A DNA stretch of 64,000 bases from Streptomyces verrucosisporus (GCF_017114865.1 NZ_JADEYH010000003.1:124001-188000); one strand, 5' to 3'. Shown: positions 38,939 through 52,631, numbered from the stretch's first letter. Notes: generated by a model from the letters alone, not told the origin. Numbers and translations are program-made.

Positions 38939-39073
38939 TCAGACGCCCGAACCCGCGGGCACGGAGTCGGTCGCCTCCGTCCACAGATCCTGCTCGGCGC
39001 GATCCGCCTGGATCTGGCGGTACACGAGGAGCCCGCCGACGGCGGCCAGTGCGATCAGGAGAAGCTTCTTCAC
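38939..39073 (-). CDS. DLW-39 family small membrane peptide
   Basis: 44 residues from GTG at 39073. A hydrophobic N-terminal helix (KKLLLIALAAVGGLLVYRQI) is followed by a conserved acidic motif RAEQDLWTEATDSVP. This is the DLW-39 family, a tiny actinobacterial peptide characteristically encoded near gyrA and tRNA-Ile, as here. Function unknown. The upstream sequence AGAGGACGAGGTAGC contains a ribosome-binding site. Confidence 0.88.
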   Translation of the reverse strand: MKKLLLIALAAVGGLLVYRQIQADRAEQDLWTEATDSVPAGSGV

Positions 39074-39204
39074 CGCGCTACCTCGTCCTCTTCTAGACGT
39101 TGGGACCTACTGGCGCCCGATGATACCCAAGCGGGCATCCCGGCAGAGCGACCGACCCGGGCGGACGGCACCCGCCCTTCCGCACATCGAGGGGCCCGCA
39201 ACGC

Positions 39205-39242
39205 CGAGCGCCCGGCCCTCTCGGGGAGGGTCCGGGCGCTCG
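39205..39242. terminator. hairpin downstream of tRNA-Ile
   Basis: CGAGCGCCCGG (39205-39215) pairs with CCGGGCGCTCG (39232-39242), with inner CCTC/GAGG pairing; 11 bp from the tRNA 3' end. Confidence 0.65.
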
Positions 39243-39252
39243 GTTCGCCGTG

Positions 39253-39326
39253 TGGGGCTAACAGGACTTGAACCTGTGGCCTCTTCCTTATCAGGGAAGC
39301 GCTCTAACCGTCTGAGCTATAGCCCC
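39253..39326 (-). tRNA. tRNA-Ile (anticodon GAT)
   Basis: 74 nt. Acceptor GGGGCTA/TAGCCCC, D arm GCTCAGACGGTTAGAGC, anticodon stem CTTCC/GGAAG enclosing CTGATAA (anticodon GAT), T loop GGTTCAAGTCC. Position downstream of gyrA-DUF3566 is standard in Streptomyces. Confidence 0.95.
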
Positions 39327-39419
39327 GCGCTGCACCGAAAGATTAGCGCACTTCAGCCGCGTGCCAAAATCGCGTCGGTCCGCGGCCGCTCCGGTGCGGC
39401 GCCCGGGAGGCTCCCGGGG

Positions 39420-40094
39420 TCACTCGTCCTCCGCGAGGGTCACCTCGACGCCGCCGACGAGGCCGGCCGACATGTTGTAGATGAACGCCCCCAGCGTGGC
39501 CAGGGCCGTCATCAGCACCACGTCGATCACCGCCACCACCGAGGTGAAGGTCAGCACCCGGGGCAGGGACAGGAAGCCCTGGAGGTCGAAACCACCGCCG
39601 CTGTCCGAGGAGGTCGCCTCGCTGACCGTCCCGCCGACCGCCGCGAACACACCCATGGCGTCCATCACCATCCACAGCACGGCCACCGCGATCACGGTGC
39701 AGATGCCGAGGGCTATCGACAGCAGGAAGCCGACCTTCATCACCGACCACGGGTCGACCTTGGCCACCCGCAGCCGCGCCTTGCGCGTCCTGGGGACCGT
39801 ACGGGCGCCGGTGCGCGAGCGGCGCATGACGTCCTGCCGGAGGTCTTCCCGCTCCTCCTGGGCGGCCCGCGGCGGCGGGGTGGCGCCCGGCGGAGGCGGG
39901 TAGGCCTGCGGCGGCTGGTGCGGCTGCGGCGCGCTCGCGTGCTGCTGGGCGTGCGGCTGCGGTTGCGGGTGGGCACTGGTCACGGTTGTTCCCCCACGGT
40001 GGGATTCGCCCTGTCGTCGAGCGTCGTCAGCGGCCGGTCCACGGGCGCCGCCTTCATCGTCGCCGCCCCTGGCGGCGCCCGCGGTTCCACTCAC
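39420..40094 (-). CDS. DUF3566 transmembrane protein
   Basis: 224 residues from the GTG at 40094, 7 bp after the gyrA stop, so cotranscribed with gyrBA. Gln/Pro/His-rich disordered N-terminus (about 1-90), then two transmembrane helices (about 118-150 and 180-210; VGFLLSIALGICTVIAVAVL, VVAVIDVVLMTALATLGAFI). Actinobacterial family downstream of gyrA, function unknown. Confidence 0.85.
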   Translation of the reverse strand: MSGTAGAARGGDDEGGARGPAADDARRQGESHRGGTTVTSAHPQPQPHAQQHASAPQPHQPPQAYPPPPGATPPPRAAQEEREDLRQDVMRRSRTGARTVPRTRKARLRVAKVDPWSVMKVGFLLSIALGICTVIAVAVLWMVMDAMGVFAAVGGTVSEATSSDSGGGFDLQGFLSLPRVLTFTSVVAVIDVVLMTALATLGAFIYNMSAGLVGGVEVTLAEDE

Positions 40095-40101
40095 GTTCTG
40101 T

Positions 40102-42762
40102 CTACTCCTCGTTGTCCGGAGCCGCCTCGGCGGCCGTCTCCGGGGAAGACGCCTGCGAGGACTCCTCGGTGCCGTCCCCGGCACCCGTCTCCGCGTCGAC
40201 CTCCTCGGCCTCGCGGCCGGCCTCGGCATTGCGCGCGATACCGACCACGGCGTCGCGCTTGCCGAGGTTGATCAACTGGACGCCCATCGTGTCACGTCCG
40301 GTTTCCCTGACCTCGGCGACCCGCGTACGGATCACGCCGCCGCCGAGGGTGATGGCGAGGATCTCGTCCGTCTCCTCGACCACCAGGGCCCCTACCAGCG
40401 AACCGCGGTCCTCCACGATCTTTGCCGCCTTGATGCCCAGACCGCCGCGGCCCTGAACGCGGTACTCGTCCACGGCCGTGCGCTTCGCGTACCCGCCATC
40501 GGTGGCGGTGAAAACGAACGTACCGGCTCGCACCACGTTCATCGAGAGCAGTTCGTCCCCTTCGCGGAAACTCATGCCCTTCACGCCGGATGTGGCGCGC
40601 CCCATCGGGCGCAGCGCGTCGTCGGTCGCGGTGAACCGGATCGACTGCGCCTTCCTGCTGATCAGCAGCAGGTCGTCCTCGGGCGAGACCAGCTCCGCGC
40701 CGATCAGCTCGTCCTCGCCGCCGCCCTCCAGCTCCCGGAGGTTGATGGCGATGACTCCGCCGGAGCGGGGCGAGTCGTAGTCCTTCAGCGGGGTCTTCTT
40801 CACCAGGCCCGACTTGGTGGCCAGCACCAGGTACGGCGCGGCCTCGTAGTCCCGGACCGCCAGGATCCGGGCGATCGCCTCGTCCGGCTGGAAGGCCAGC
40901 AGGTTCGCCACGTGCTGGCCGCGCGCGTCCCGCCCGGCGTCCGGCAGCTCGTACGCCTTCGCCCGGTAGACGCGGCCCTTGTTGGTGAAGAAGAGCAGCC
41001 AGTTGTGGGTGGTGGTGACGAAGAAGTGGTCGACGATGTCGTCTTCCTTGAGCTTCGTGCCGCGTACACCCTTGCCGCCGCGCTTCTGCGACCGGTAGTC
41101 GTCGGTCTTCGTGCGCTTGACGTAGCCGCCGCGCGTGATGGTGACGACGATGTCCTCCTCGGCGATCAGGTCCTCGATGGACATGTCGCCCTCGAAGGGC
41201 ACCAGCTTGCTGCGCCGGTCGTCGCCGTACTTGTCGACGATCGCGGCCAGTTCCTCGCCGATGATCCGCCGCTGCCGCTCGGGCGAGGCCAGGATCGCGT
41301 TGTACTCGTCGATCCTCGCCTGGAGCTCGTCGTGCTCGGCGGTGATCTTCTGCCGCTCCAGGGCGGCCAGGCGGCGCAGCTGCATCTCCAGGATCGCGTT
41401 CGCCTGGATCTCGTCGATGGCCAGCAGCTCCATCAGGCCCCCGCGCGCCACGTCCACGGTGTTGCTGCGCCGGATCAGGGCGATGACCTCGTCGATCTCA
41501 TCCAGCGCCTTGAGCAGGCCGCGCAGGATGTGGGCGCGCTCCTCGGCCTTGCGCAGCCGGTAGCGGGTGCGGCGGACGATGACGTCGACCTGGTGGGTGA
41601 CCCAGTTGCGGATGAACGCGTCCAGCGACAGCGTGCGCGGCACCCCGTCGACCAGGGCCAGCATGTTGGCGCCGAAGTTGGTCTGCAGATCGGTGTGCTT
41701 GTAGAGGTTGTTCAGCACGACCTTGGCGACCGCGTCCCGCTTGAGGACGATCACCAGCCGCTGGCCGGTGCGCGAGGACGTCTCGTCGCGGACGTCCGCG
41801 ATGCCGGCGATCCTGCCGTCCTTGACCAGCTCGGCGATCTTCAGTGCCAGGTTGTCCGGGTTGACCTGGTACGGCAGTTCGGTGACGACCAGGCACTGCC
41901 GGCCCTGGATCTCCTCCACCGCCACCACCGCGCGCATCGTGATCGAGCCGCGGCCGGTGCGGTACGCCTCCTCGATGCCCTTGCGGCCCACCACCAGCGC
42001 GCCGGAGGGGAAGTCCGGTCCCTTGATCCGCTCCAGCAGCGCCTCAAGCAGCTCCTCGCCCGTGGCCTCGGGGTGCTCCAGGTACCACTGGGCGCCGGCG
42101 GCCACCTCGCGCAGGTTGTGCGGGGGGATGTTGGTGGCCATGCCGACCGCGATGCCCGCCGAGCCGTTGACCAGCAGGTTGGGGATGCGCGACGGCAGGA
42201 CGGTCGGCTCCTGGTTGCGGCCGTCGTAGTTGTCCTGGAAGTCGACGGTCTCCTCGTCGATGTCCCGGAGCATCTCCATGGCCAGCGGCGCCATCTTGCA
42301 CTCGGTGTAGCGCATGGCGGCGGCCGGGTCGTTGCCCGGCGAGCCGAAGTTGCCGTTGGAGTCCACCAGCGGCATCCGCATCGACCACGGCTGGGCCAGG
42401 CGGACCAGGGCGTCGTAGATGGAGGTGTCGCCGTGCGGGTGGTAGGTGCCCATCACGTCGCCGACGACGCGGGCGCACTTGTAGAAGCCCTTCTCGGGCC
42501 GGTAGCCGCCGTCGTACATGGCGTACAGCACCCGGCGGTGCACCGGCTTGAGCCCGTCGCGCACGTCGGGCAGCGCACGCGAGACGATCACGCTCATCGC
42601 GTAGTCGAGGTACGAGCGCTGCATCTCGGTCTCGAGGCTGACCGGCTCCACCCGGAGTCCGGCGTTCTCGTCGACCACGGGAATACCCGGGGCCGGCACC
42701 AGGGGGCCGGGGTTGGGTACGGCGTCGCCCTCGGTCTGGGCAGGGGTGGTCTCGTCGGCCAT
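40102..42762 (-). CDS. gyrA: DNA gyrase subunit A
   Basis: 886 residues. Breakage-reunion domain with catalytic Tyr152 in AAMRYTE; quinolone-resistance region [10 protein letters not shown] (Thr113 at the E. coli Ser83 position, Asp117 at Asp87). C-terminal beta-pinwheel with the GyrA box QKRGGKG. Introduces negative supercoils with GyrB. 38 bp after gyrB; ends with an acidic Glu/Ala tail. Confidence 0.97.
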   Translation of the reverse strand: MADETTPAQTEGDAVPNPGPLVPAPGIPVVDENAGLRVEPVSLETEMQRSYLDYAMSVIVSRALPDVRDGLKPVHRRVLYAMYDGGYRPEKGFYKCARVVGDVMGTYHPHGDTSIYDALVRLAQPWSMRMPLVDSNGNFGSPGNDPAAAMRYTECKMAPLAMEMLRDIDEETVDFQDNYDGRNQEPTVLPSRIPNLLVNGSAGIAVGMATNIPPHNLREVAAGAQWYLEHPEATGEELLEALLERIKGPDFPSGALVVGRKGIEEAYRTGRGSITMRAVVAVEEIQGRQCLVVTELPYQVNPDNLALKIAELVKDGRIAGIADVRDETSSRTGQRLVIVLKRDAVAKVVLNNLYKHTDLQTNFGANMLALVDGVPRTLSLDAFIRNWVTHQVDVIVRRTRYRLRKAEERAHILRGLLKALDEIDEVIALIRRSNTVDVARGGLMELLAIDEIQANAILEMQLRRLAALERQKITAEHDELQARIDEYNAILASPERQRRIIGEELAAIVDKYGDDRRSKLVPFEGDMSIEDLIAEEDIVVTITRGGYVKRTKTDDYRSQKRGGKGVRGTKLKEDDIVDHFFVTTTHNWLLFFTNKGRVYRAKAYELPDAGRDARGQHVANLLAFQPDEAIARILAVRDYEAAPYLVLATKSGLVKKTPLKDYDSPRSGGVIAINLRELEGGGEDELIGAELVSPEDDLLLISRKAQSIRFTATDDALRPMGRATSGVKGMSFREGDELLSMNVVRAGTFVFTATDGGYAKRTAVDEYRVQGRGGLGIKAAKIVEDRGSLVGALVVEETDEILAITLGGGVIRTRVAEVRETGRDTMGVQLINLGKRDAVVGIARNAEAGREAEEVDAETGAGDGTEESSQASSPETAAEAAPDNEE

Positions 42763-42800
42763 TACTGGTCAATCCCTTCGTTGAGCGGCGTACGGCCGAC

Positions 42801-45316
<2,516 letters not shown>

Positions 45317-45931
45317 TCAGCCGTAGGTGTCCCCCGGCCCCCGGCTGCCCGGAGCGCGCAGCCGGCCGTGCCGGGTGTCCGGCGCCTGCGGCCCCCGCAC
45401 CCTGATCGACTTCACCGACCCCTGCCCGAGATCGGCGTTCAGCCGCGCCACCAGCTGGGGAGCCAGCAGCCGCACCTGCGTCGCCCACGCCGTCGAGTCG
45501 CAGCGCACCGACAGCACCCGCTCCCGCTCGTCGTAGGACTGCGGTACGCAGTGCCGCGCCAGCTCCGGGCCCACCAACTCCGGCCAGCGGCCCATCACAC
45601 CGCCGACCGCCATCGGCATCTCCCAGCCGCGCTCGGTCTTCAGCCGCTCGATCGCCGCCCCCAGCGGCAGCGGATCACGGCCGTCCCGCCGCGCCCCGGA
45701 CCGCAGACCGCCGCCGGTGCGCGCCTGCCGCTTCTGCCGCGCCGCACCGCCGCGCGCCCGCGCCTGCTCGCGGGCCGCCCGCAGCGCCACCCTGGCCAGA
45801 TCGACTCCCGACGGCTCGGCCGCCGGTCCCGGAATCCGCACCTCCACGGAGTCCCCCCGCCCGCCCGGGGAGGGGGCGGGAGAGCTCCCGGGCAGGCCGG
45901 AGAGCTCCTCCGGACGATCCTCACGCCTCAC
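45317..45931 (-). CDS. dciA: DUF721/DciA-like replicative helicase loader candidate
   Basis: 204 residues. Disordered basic N-terminus, then the DUF721 domain (about 95-185) with [20 protein letters not shown] and [20 protein letters not shown]. DciA proteins help load DnaB in bacteria that lack DnaC; position beside recF and gyrB is standard. The start overlaps the recF stop (ATGA). Confidence 0.88.
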   Translation of the reverse strand: MRREDRPEELSGLPGSSPAPSPGGRGDSVEVRIPGPAAEPSGVDLARVALRAAREQARARGGAARQKRQARTGGGLRSGARRDGRDPLPLGAAIERLKTERGWEMPMAVGGVMGRWPELVGPELARHCVPQSYDERERVLSVRCDSTAWATQVRLLAPQLVARLNADLGQGSVKSIRVRGPQAPDTRHGRLRAPGSRGPGDTYG

Positions 45932-47049
45932 AACCGGGTCACCTCCCCGCCTCCGACCGCGTACCGCGCCCCCGCCAGCAGTTCGGGGACGTCCTCCTCC
46001 ACGGCCGCCGTCACCAGCACCTGCTCACCGTGCGCCACCAGCTCCGCCAGCCGCTCCCGCCGCCTGGTGTCCAGCTCGGCGAAGACATCGTCGAGCACCA
46101 GCACCGGCTCGTTGCCCTCGCCGCGCAGCAGGTCATACGAGGCCAGCCGCAGCGCCAGGGCATACGACCACGACTCCCCGTGGCTCGCGTACCCCTTGGC
46201 CGGCAACTCCCCCAGCCTCAGCACGAGATCGTCACGGTGCGGACCCACCAGCGTCACACCGCGCTCGATCTCCTGGCGGCGCGCCTCGGACAGCGCGGCC
46301 AGCAGCCCCTCGTACAGCTCCTCACGCGTACCGCCCTCAACCGGCGAGCGGTACTCCAGCACCACCGGGCCGCCGCCGGGAGCCAGCCGTTCGTACGCCT
46401 TGTCCGCCAACGGCCCCAGCGCCGCCACCAGCGACATCCGGTGCGCCAGCAACTCCGCCCCGGCACGGGCCAGATGCTGGTCCCACACATCCAGGGTGGA
46501 CAGCGCCCCGCCGCCGGAGGCGCCACCGTGCCGGCGCGCCATCGCGGCCGTCTTCAGCAGGGTGTTGCGCTGCCTGAGCACCCGGTCGTAGTCCGACCGC
46601 ACCCCCGCCATCCGCGGCGAGCGCGCCGTCACCAGCTCGTCCAGGAAGCGGCGGCGCTCCCCGGGATCGCCCTTCACCAGTGCCAGGTCCTCCGGAGCGA
46701 ACAGCACCGTGCGCACGATGCCCAGCACATCCCTCGGCCTGACCTGCGAGGAGCGGTTGATCCGCGCCCGGTTGGCCCGCCCCGGGTTCAGCTCCAGCTC
46801 CACCAGTTGCTGCCGCTCCCCCTGCCGCACCACCGCCCGCACCACAGCGCGCTCGGCGCCCTGCCGCACCAGCGGGGCGTCGGAGGAGACCCGGTGGCTG
46901 CCCAGCGTCGCGAGGTAGCCGACCGCCTCGACGAGATTGGTCTTGCCCTGGCCGTTCGGACCGACGAAAGCGGTGACGCCCGGATCGAGCGGAACCTCGA
47001 TCCGGGCGTAGGACCGGAAGTCGGCCAGCGACAGATGCGTGACGTGCAT
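45928..47049 (-). CDS. recF: DNA replication/repair protein RecF
   Basis: 373 residues. SMC-like ATPase: Walker [10 protein letters not shown], Walker [13 protein letters not shown]. It helps load RecA at gaps. ATG at 47049, 20 bp after gnd; stop overlaps dciA start. Confidence 0.96.
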   Translation of the reverse strand: MHVTHLSLADFRSYARIEVPLDPGVTAFVGPNGQGKTNLVEAVGYLATLGSHRVSSDAPLVRQGAERAVVRAVVRQGERQQLVELELNPGRANRARINRSSQVRPRDVLGIVRTVLFAPEDLALVKGDPGERRRFLDELVTARSPRMAGVRSDYDRVLRQRNTLLKTAAMARRHGGASGGGALSTLDVWDQHLARAGAELLAHRMSLVAALGPLADKAYERLAPGGGPVVLEYRSPVEGGTREELYEGLLAALSEARRQEIERGVTLVGPHRDDLVLRLGELPAKGYASHGESWSYALALRLASYDLLRGEGNEPVLVLDDVFAELDTRRRERLAELVAHGEQVLVTAAVEEDVPELLAGARYAVGGGEVTRL

Positions 47050-47069
47050 CGGATCCGCTTCTGGGCCGG

Positions 47070-48005
47070 TCAGCCGCCGACGGGCGGGGTGACGTCCGCG
47101 CCCGGCGCGTCGGCGCCCTTCTCGGCGCCGGCCGCGGCGGTCACCGCGTGGCCACCGAACTGGTTGCGCAGCGCGGCGATCATCTTCATCTGCGGGGAGT
47201 CGTCCTGGCGCGAGGAGAAGCGGGCGAACAGCGACGCGGTGATCGCGGGCAGCGGAACGGCGTGGTCGATCGCCGCCTCCACCGTCCACCGGCCCTCGCC
47301 GGAGTCGGCCGCGTAGCCGCGCAGCGCTCCCAGGTGCTCGTCGTCGTCCAGCGCGCGGACGGCCAGGTCCAGCAGCCAGGAGCGGATGACGGTGCCCTCC
47401 TGCCAGGAGCGGAAGACCTCGCGGACGTCGGTGACGGCCTCGGCCGCCTCCAGCAGCTCCCAGCCCTCGGCGAAGGCCTGCATCATCGCGTACTCGATGC
47501 CGTTGTGGACCATCTTCGCGAAGTGGCCGGCGCCCACCCTGCCCGCGTGCACGGAACCGAACTCGCCCTCCGGCTTGAGGGCGTCGAAGACCGGCTGCAC
47601 CTTCGCGACGTGCTCGGCATCACCGCCGTACATCAGCGCGTAGCCGTTCTCCAGGCCCCACACGCCGCCGGAGACGCCGCAGTCCACGAAGCCGACGCCC
47701 TTGGCCGCCAGCTCCTCGGCGTGCCGCTCGTCGTCCGTCCAGCGGGAGTTCCCGCCGTCCACGACCACGTCGCCGGGGGAGAGCAGCTCACCCAGCGCGT
47801 CGATCGTCGACTGCGTCGGGCCGCCGGCCGGGACCATGACCCACACCACCCGCGGGGCCTTCAGCGAGTCCACGAGCTCCTCGAGGCTCTGGACGTCGGC
47901 GAGGTCGGGGTTGCGGTCGAATCCGACGACGGTGTGGCCTGCGCGGCGGATGCGCTCGCGCATGTTGCCGCCCATCTTGCCGAGACCGACGAGACCGAGC
48001 TCCAT
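47070..48005 (-). CDS. gnd: 6-phosphogluconate dehydrogenase, decarboxylating
   Basis: 311 residues, the short GntZ-like type. Rossmann start [12 protein letters not shown]; catalytic [17 protein letters not shown] and [17 protein letters not shown]. Converts 6-phosphogluconate to ribulose 5-phosphate. Insertion of this metabolic gene between dnaN and recF is typical of Streptomyces. The C-terminal 20 residues are Ala/Pro-rich and variable. Confidence 0.94.
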   Translation of the reverse strand: MELGLVGLGKMGGNMRERIRRAGHTVVGFDRNPDLADVQSLEELVDSLKAPRVVWVMVPAGGPTQSTIDALGELLSPGDVVVDGGNSRWTDDERHAEELAAKGVGFVDCGVSGGVWGLENGYALMYGGDAEHVAKVQPVFDALKPEGEFGSVHAGRVGAGHFAKMVHNGIEYAMMQAFAEGWELLEAAEAVTDVREVFRSWQEGTVIRSWLLDLAVRALDDDEHLGALRGYAADSGEGRWTVEAAIDHAVPLPAITASLFARFSSRQDDSPQMKMIAALRNQFGGHAVTAAAGAEKGADAPGADVTPPVGG

Positions 48006-48241
48006 CAGGGGGGCCTTTCTTCGGAGTCCTGGTGTTGCGTTACCCGGGTACGAGCCTACGACGGAGGGGGTGGCGCACAGCTGCGGGCACACTCCGCTCG
48101 TATGCGCATGCGCGCGGACGGCTCCGGCGGCCCTCCCGCTCTCCCGGCCTCGGCCCGGCAGCCGCACCGGCATACCGCCCCCGTGCGAGGGACGGCCCTC
48201 CTGCACCCGGGCGAGCACACCCCGGCCGCCCGCCACCGGCC

Positions 48242-49372
48242 TCAGCCCGACAGCCGCACCGGCATGATCAGGTACTTGTACGCCTCGTCCGCCTCAGCGT
48301 CCACCGCCGGCCTGCCGCTCAGCAGCGCGGGCTTGGTCGAGGTGGTGAAGGAGAGCTGCGCGACCGGCGCGTCGATGGCGCTCAGGCCCTCCAGCAGGAA
48401 GCCCGGGTTGAAGGCGATCGAGATGTCGTCGCCCTCCAGCTGCGCGTCCACACGCTCCACAGCCTGTGCGTCGTCGCTGGATCCCGCCTCCAGGATCAGG
48501 ACGCCCTGCTCGAAGGTGAGCCGTACCGGGGTGTTCCGCTCGGCCACCAGGGACACGCGCTTGACCGCCTCCACGAAGGGAGCCGTCTCGATCACCGCGA
48601 CCGAGTTGAACTCCGTCGGGAAGAGCGTGCGGTACTTCGGCAGGTCGCCCTCGAGCAGCCGCGTCGTGGTCCGCCGCCCGTTGCCCTCGAAACCGATCAG
48701 GCCCTCGCCCGCGCCGGAGCCCGACAGCGCCAGCGTCACGTTGTCGCCGCCGCTGAGGGACTTCGCAGTGTCCAGCAGGGTCTTGGCCGGGACCAGGGCC
48801 ACCGCGGAGGCGTCCGGCGTCTCCGGCTTCCACAGGAACTCGCGGACCGCGAAGCGGTAGCGGTCGGTGGACGCCAGGGTGACGGTGTCGCCCTCGATCT
48901 CGATGCGCACACCGGTGAGCACAGGCAGGGTGTCGTCGCGTCCGGCCGCGATGGCGACCTGGGCCGCAGCGGCGGCGAAGACCTCGCCGGGGACCGTGCC
49001 GGTCGCGCTCGGCATCTCGGGAAGCGCCGGGTACTCCTCCACAGGCAGTGTGTGGAGTGTGAACCGCGAGGATCCGCAGACGACGCTCACCCGTACACCG
49101 TCTGTGGAGATCTCCACCGGGCGGTTGGGGAGGGCGCGCGAGATGTCGGCCAGCAGGCGGCCGGAGACGAGGACGGTGCCGTCCTCCTCCACATCGGCCT
49201 CCACCGAGACCCGCGCCGAGACCTCGTAGTCGAAACCGGACAGGCTCAGCGAGCCCTCCTCGGCCTTCAGCAGCAGTCCCGCGAGGACCGGCACCGGGGG
49301 CCGGGCCGGCAGGCTGCGGGCCGCCCAGGCCACCGCCTCCGCGAGGACGTCGCGCTCCACCCGGATCTTCAC
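48242..49372 (-). CDS. dnaN: DNA polymerase III beta sliding clamp
   Basis: 376 residues, full length, three clamp domains; starts MKIRVERDVLAEAVAWAARS and ends YLIMPVRLSG, the usual C-terminus. Separated from dnaA by oriC, as in other Streptomyces. 236 bp to gnd. Confidence 0.97.
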   Translation of the reverse strand: MKIRVERDVLAEAVAWAARSLPARPPVPVLAGLLLKAEEGSLSLSGFDYEVSARVSVEADVEEDGTVLVSGRLLADISRALPNRPVEISTDGVRVSVVCGSSRFTLHTLPVEEYPALPEMPSATGTVPGEVFAAAAAQVAIAAGRDDTLPVLTGVRIEIEGDTVTLASTDRYRFAVREFLWKPETPDASAVALVPAKTLLDTAKSLSGGDNVTLALSGSGAGEGLIGFEGNGRRTTTRLLEGDLPKYRTLFPTEFNSVAVIETAPFVEAVKRVSLVAERNTPVRLTFEQGVLILEAGSSDDAQAVERVDAQLEGDDISIAFNPGFLLEGLSAIDAPVAQLSFTTSTKPALLSGRPAVDAEADEAYKYLIMPVRLSG

Positions 49373-49521
49373 TTAAGCCGCCTCCCGCTGTTGCTGGCTG
49401 CTCGCCTTGCTGGTCTTCGTCGTCGGCTTGTCGCCGGGGACCAGTCTGACGCACCCGGCTGACAGTCGGGGCGGGCCGGGGTCAAGTCGGGCGGAGGGAC
49501 CTGGAGCGAGGTCGGACCGAG

Positions 49522-50117
49522 TTGTGCACAGGGCCCGTTTCCGATCGAAGTCCGCCCTTTATCTCCGTGGTCGTAGTAGTAGGGCCTGTGGAAACCGGGG
49601 ATAACTCGATCCGCGCAGGTCAGGCAGGAGATTTTGTCCACCGGCCCTGTGGGTGGGGACGTGGACGAACAGGGGGGTCCTGTGGACGCCGGAAAGTTCT
49701 GCACATCCCGTGCACAGCGATCCGGGACTTCTCCCCAGGGCCGCCCACAGTTTTACCCACCTTCTCAACAGGCCAACCCAGCCCCTCGGTGTGACGCCTT
49801 TCACACGGAGGGGTGACATCGCGCGCCGTGTTGTCGAACAGTGGACAGCCCTGTGGAGAAGCTCGTGAAAGCTGTGCACAACGCGGCCGAGGCTGTGGGC
49901 AGGTGGTGGACAATCCGATCTGCCGCTTGTGGGCGCATTCGGGATCCACAGTCTGTGGATAACTTCTGACCACAGATCCACAGGCACCTGACCAGGCTCA
50001 TTCGAGCATCGGGCGGTGTGCCTGTGGACGCTATCTGGACAACCCGGCGGTCCCCAGAGTGTGGACGGAAGAAAGTCGGTGAATCTGTGGATCACTCTTC
50101 TCGCCGGCTGTGGATTC
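49522..50117. other. chromosomal replication origin oriC
   Basis: Intergenic region between dnaN and dnaA filled with DnaA-box-like 9-mers. Examples: TTGTGCACA 49522, GTTTCCACA 49587(-), TTGTCCACC 49634, GCGTCCACA 49681(-), TTCTCCACA 49852(-), TTGTGCACA 49873(-), TTGTCCACC 49905(-), TTATCCACA 49954(-, perfect), AGATCCACA 49974, GCGTCCACA 50023(-), TTGTCCAGA 50034(-), CCGTCCACA 50060(-), TGATCCACA 50086(-), GAATCCACA 50109(-). Most in the right half point the same way. No long AT-rich unwinding element is seen, which is normal for Streptomyces. Confidence 0.93.
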
Positions 50118-50120
50118 GAA

Positions 50121-50165
50121 CAGTGAGAAGCCCCCGGGAGGGACCTCCTTGGGGGCTTCTCACTG
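50121..50165. terminator. dnaA terminator hairpin at the edge of oriC
   Basis: 15-base perfect arms (50121-50135 and 50151-50165) with an inner GGAGG/CCTCC stem, 95 bp past the dnaA stop. It shields oriC from dnaA transcription. Confidence 0.8.
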
Positions 50166-50259
50166 TCGGGGCGGCCGGGGCGGCCGGGGCGGCGCGTGCG
50201 GTCTGTGCCGGGGACGGCGCGGTCCGCACGCGCCGCACACGGCGGCGGGCGCGGCGGCG

Positions 50260-52077
50260 TCAGGCGTTCTTGATGCGGTTGGTCAGTTCGGTGACCTGGT
50301 TGTAGATGGACCGCCGCTCGGCCATCAGCGCGCGGATCTTGCGGTCGGCGTGCATGACGGTGGTGTGGTCCCGGCCGCCGAACTGGGCGCCGATCTTCGG
50401 CAGCGACAGATCGGTCAGCTCGCGGCACAGGTACATGGCGATCTGCCGCGCGGTGACCAGGACGCGGCTGCGCGAGGAGCCGCACAGGTCGTCCACCGTC
50501 AGCCCGAAGTAGTCGGCCGTCGACGCCATGATGTTGGCCGCGGTGATCTCCGGGGCGGCGTCCTCGCCGCCGGGGATGAGGTCCTTCAGCACGATCTCGG
50601 TCAGGCCCAGGTCGACCGGCTGCCGGTTGAGGCTGGCGAAGGCCGTGACCCGGATCAGCGCGCCCTCCAGCTCGCGGATGTTGCGCGAGATCCGCGAGGC
50701 GATGAACTCCAGCACCTCCGGCGGCGCGTTCAGCTGCTCCTGGACGGCCTTCTTGCGCAGGATCGCGATGCGCGTCTCCAGCTCCGGCGGCTGGACGTCG
50801 GTGATCAGCCCCCACTCGAAGCGGTTGCGCAGCCGGTCCTCCAGGGTGACCAGCTGCTTGGGCGGCCGGTCGGAGGAGAGCACGATCTGCTTGTTGGCGT
50901 TGTGGAGGGTGTTGAAGGTGTGGAAGAACTCCTCCTGGGTGGACTCCTTGCTCGCCAGGAACTGGATGTCGTCGACCAGCAGGATGTCCATGTCGCGGTA
51001 GCGCTTGCGGAACGCGTCCGCCTTGCCGTCGCGGATGGAGTTGATGAACTCGTTGGTGAACTCCTCCGAGCTCACGTACCGCACCCGGGTGCCCGGGTAG
51101 AGGCTGCGGGCGTAGTGCCCGATGGCGTGCAGCAGGTGGGTCTTGCCCAGTCCGGACTCGCCGTAGATGAACAGCGGGTTGTACGCCTTGGCCGGCGCCT
51201 CGGCCACGGCCACCGCGGCGGCGTGCGCGAAGCGGTTGGAGGCGCCGATGACGAAGGTGTCGAAGAGGTACTTCGGATTCAGCCGGGCCGTCGGCTCGCC
51301 GGGGCCGGTCGCGGGCGCGGGCTGCGCGGCGAGCGGGCCGGGGGCGCCGCTGGGGGCGGGCAGCTGCTGGGGATCGGGGCGACCGGTGCCCCGGGAGCCG
51401 TCGTAGCGCGGCACCGGCGGCTGGTCGTAGGGGGAGGCGTGGTGCCTGCCGTCGTAGGAGGGCGGCTCGTACGACGGGCCCTGCGACTGGTACGGGTCGC
51501 GCGGCGGCTGCCAGGCGTCGGGGTCCTGTGACCGGGGCCAGGCACCGGGCTGGTGCTGCCGGGGGGCGTGCGGATAGTCCGGATAAGCGGGCCGCGCGCT
51601 GGGCAGCTCGAGTTCCTGCTGCCGGTCCTCGTGCCGGGGGTCGCCGTGCCGGGGGTCGTGCTGCCGGGCGTGGCGGCCGCCGTGCGGGGGAGCGTCGTAG
51701 CGCGGCTCGTCGAAGTGCAGCGGCTGCTGGTGCGGCGCCGGCCGGCGGTGCTGCGGAGGTTCCGGGGACGCCGGCGGTACGGGAGGCGCCGGGGCCTGGG
51801 GCTCGGGGACCGGTCCGGTGACGGTGATCGCCAGGCGGATCGGCTGCTGGCACTCGCGGCTGAGCGCGTCGGTGATCAGCGGGGAGAGCCGTCCCTCCAG
51901 TACGCCCTTCGCGTACTCGTTGGGCACGCCGAGCAGCGCGGTGCCGGAGACCAGCACCAGGGGCTGGCAGTCTTTGAGCCACCGCTGGTCCTTGGCCTCG
52001 ACTCCCTGGCCGTCGGCGAGGAGCTGTTCCAGCACGCGTGGCCACACTGCGGCAAGATCGGCAGGTAGGTCAGCCAC
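50260..52077 (-). CDS. dnaA: chromosomal replication initiator protein DnaA
   Basis: 605 residues, GTG start. Domain I (about 1-90, [20 protein letters not shown]), a very long Pro/His/Gln/Arg-rich domain II (about 95-265) typical of Streptomyces, AAA+ domain III (Walker [12 protein letters not shown], Walker [10 protein letters not shown]) and DNA-binding domain IV ([11 protein letters not shown]). Melts oriC and loads the helicase. A perfect DnaA box at 52220 in its leader suggests autoregulation. Confidence 0.97.
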   Translation of the reverse strand: MADLPADLAAVWPRVLEQLLADGQGVEAKDQRWLKDCQPLVLVSGTALLGVPNEYAKGVLEGRLSPLITDALSRECQQPIRLAITVTGPVPEPQAPAPPVPPASPEPPQHRRPAPHQQPLHFDEPRYDAPPHGGRHARQHDPRHGDPRHEDRQQELELPSARPAYPDYPHAPRQHQPGAWPRSQDPDAWQPPRDPYQSQGPSYEPPSYDGRHHASPYDQPPVPRYDGSRGTGRPDPQQLPAPSGAPGPLAAQPAPATGPGEPTARLNPKYLFDTFVIGASNRFAHAAAVAVAEAPAKAYNPLFIYGESGLGKTHLLHAIGHYARSLYPGTRVRYVSSEEFTNEFINSIRDGKADAFRKRYRDMDILLVDDIQFLASKESTQEEFFHTFNTLHNANKQIVLSSDRPPKQLVTLEDRLRNRFEWGLITDVQPPELETRIAILRKKAVQEQLNAPPEVLEFIASRISRNIRELEGALIRVTAFASLNRQPVDLGLTEIVLKDLIPGGEDAAPEITAANIMASTADYFGLTVDDLCGSSRSRVLVTARQIAMYLCRELTDLSLPKIGAQFGGRDHTTVMHADRKIRALMAERRSIYNQVTELTNRIKNA

Positions 52078-52460
52078 AGGGCACGCTCACTCACTCACTC
52101 ACTCGCTGGGTGGGGTTGTTCGGGCTTCGACAGTCCCACCCATGTGTGGTGCTTGGGACGGTCGGGAGGAAACGGAAGTTCGGCCACGGTAGTCAGCGCG
52201 GCGTGCGCGGTTCAAGTCGTTGTCCACAGGCTGTGTACAGAACCCCCCGCCCGGCCCTGGTTTGACCTGATGGTGCGGGCGCGCGTACCGTAACCAGGTC
52301 GAGTTGTCGATGGCTGCTGCCGCCTGCCTCCGATGGGCAAGATCCTGGTGATCATAGAAGCGGTGCACTCGGGCGTTGCGAGCTACTCGTGGGCGCACGG
52401 TGACAGCCAGTCGGCGCCCCACACGTCTCGTACGAGACACAAGCATTCCTGGAGCCCCGA
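52078..52460. promoter_or_regulatory. dnaA/rpmH divergent promoter region with a DnaA box
   Basis: 383 bp. A perfect TTGTCCACA lies at 52220-52228, 143 bp before the dnaA start. A CTCA tetranucleotide repeat (about 52086-52104) lies in the dnaA leader. Promoter hexamers are not clear enough to assign. Confidence 0.65.
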
Positions 52461-52598
52461 GTGAGCAAGCGCACCTTCCAGCCGAACAACCGCCGCCGCG
52501 CGAAGACCCACGGTTTCCGGCTGCGCATGCGGACCCGTGCCGGCCGCGCGATCCTCGCGTCCCGCCGCGGCAAGGGCCGCGCCCGTCTGTCGGCCTGA
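52461..52598 (+). CDS. rpmH: 50S ribosomal protein L34
   Basis: 45 residues, GTG start with GGAG upstream. [20 protein letters not shown] and the Arg-rich remainder are the invariant L34 sequence. First gene of the rpmH-rnpA-yidD-yidC-jag-rsmG operon, divergent from dnaA. Confidence 0.97.
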   Translation: MSKRTFQPNNRRRAKTHGFRLRMRTRAGRAILASRRGKGRARLSA

Positions 52599-52631
52599 CC
52601 GACCAGGCAAGTCCGACCGCGGATCCGTGAC

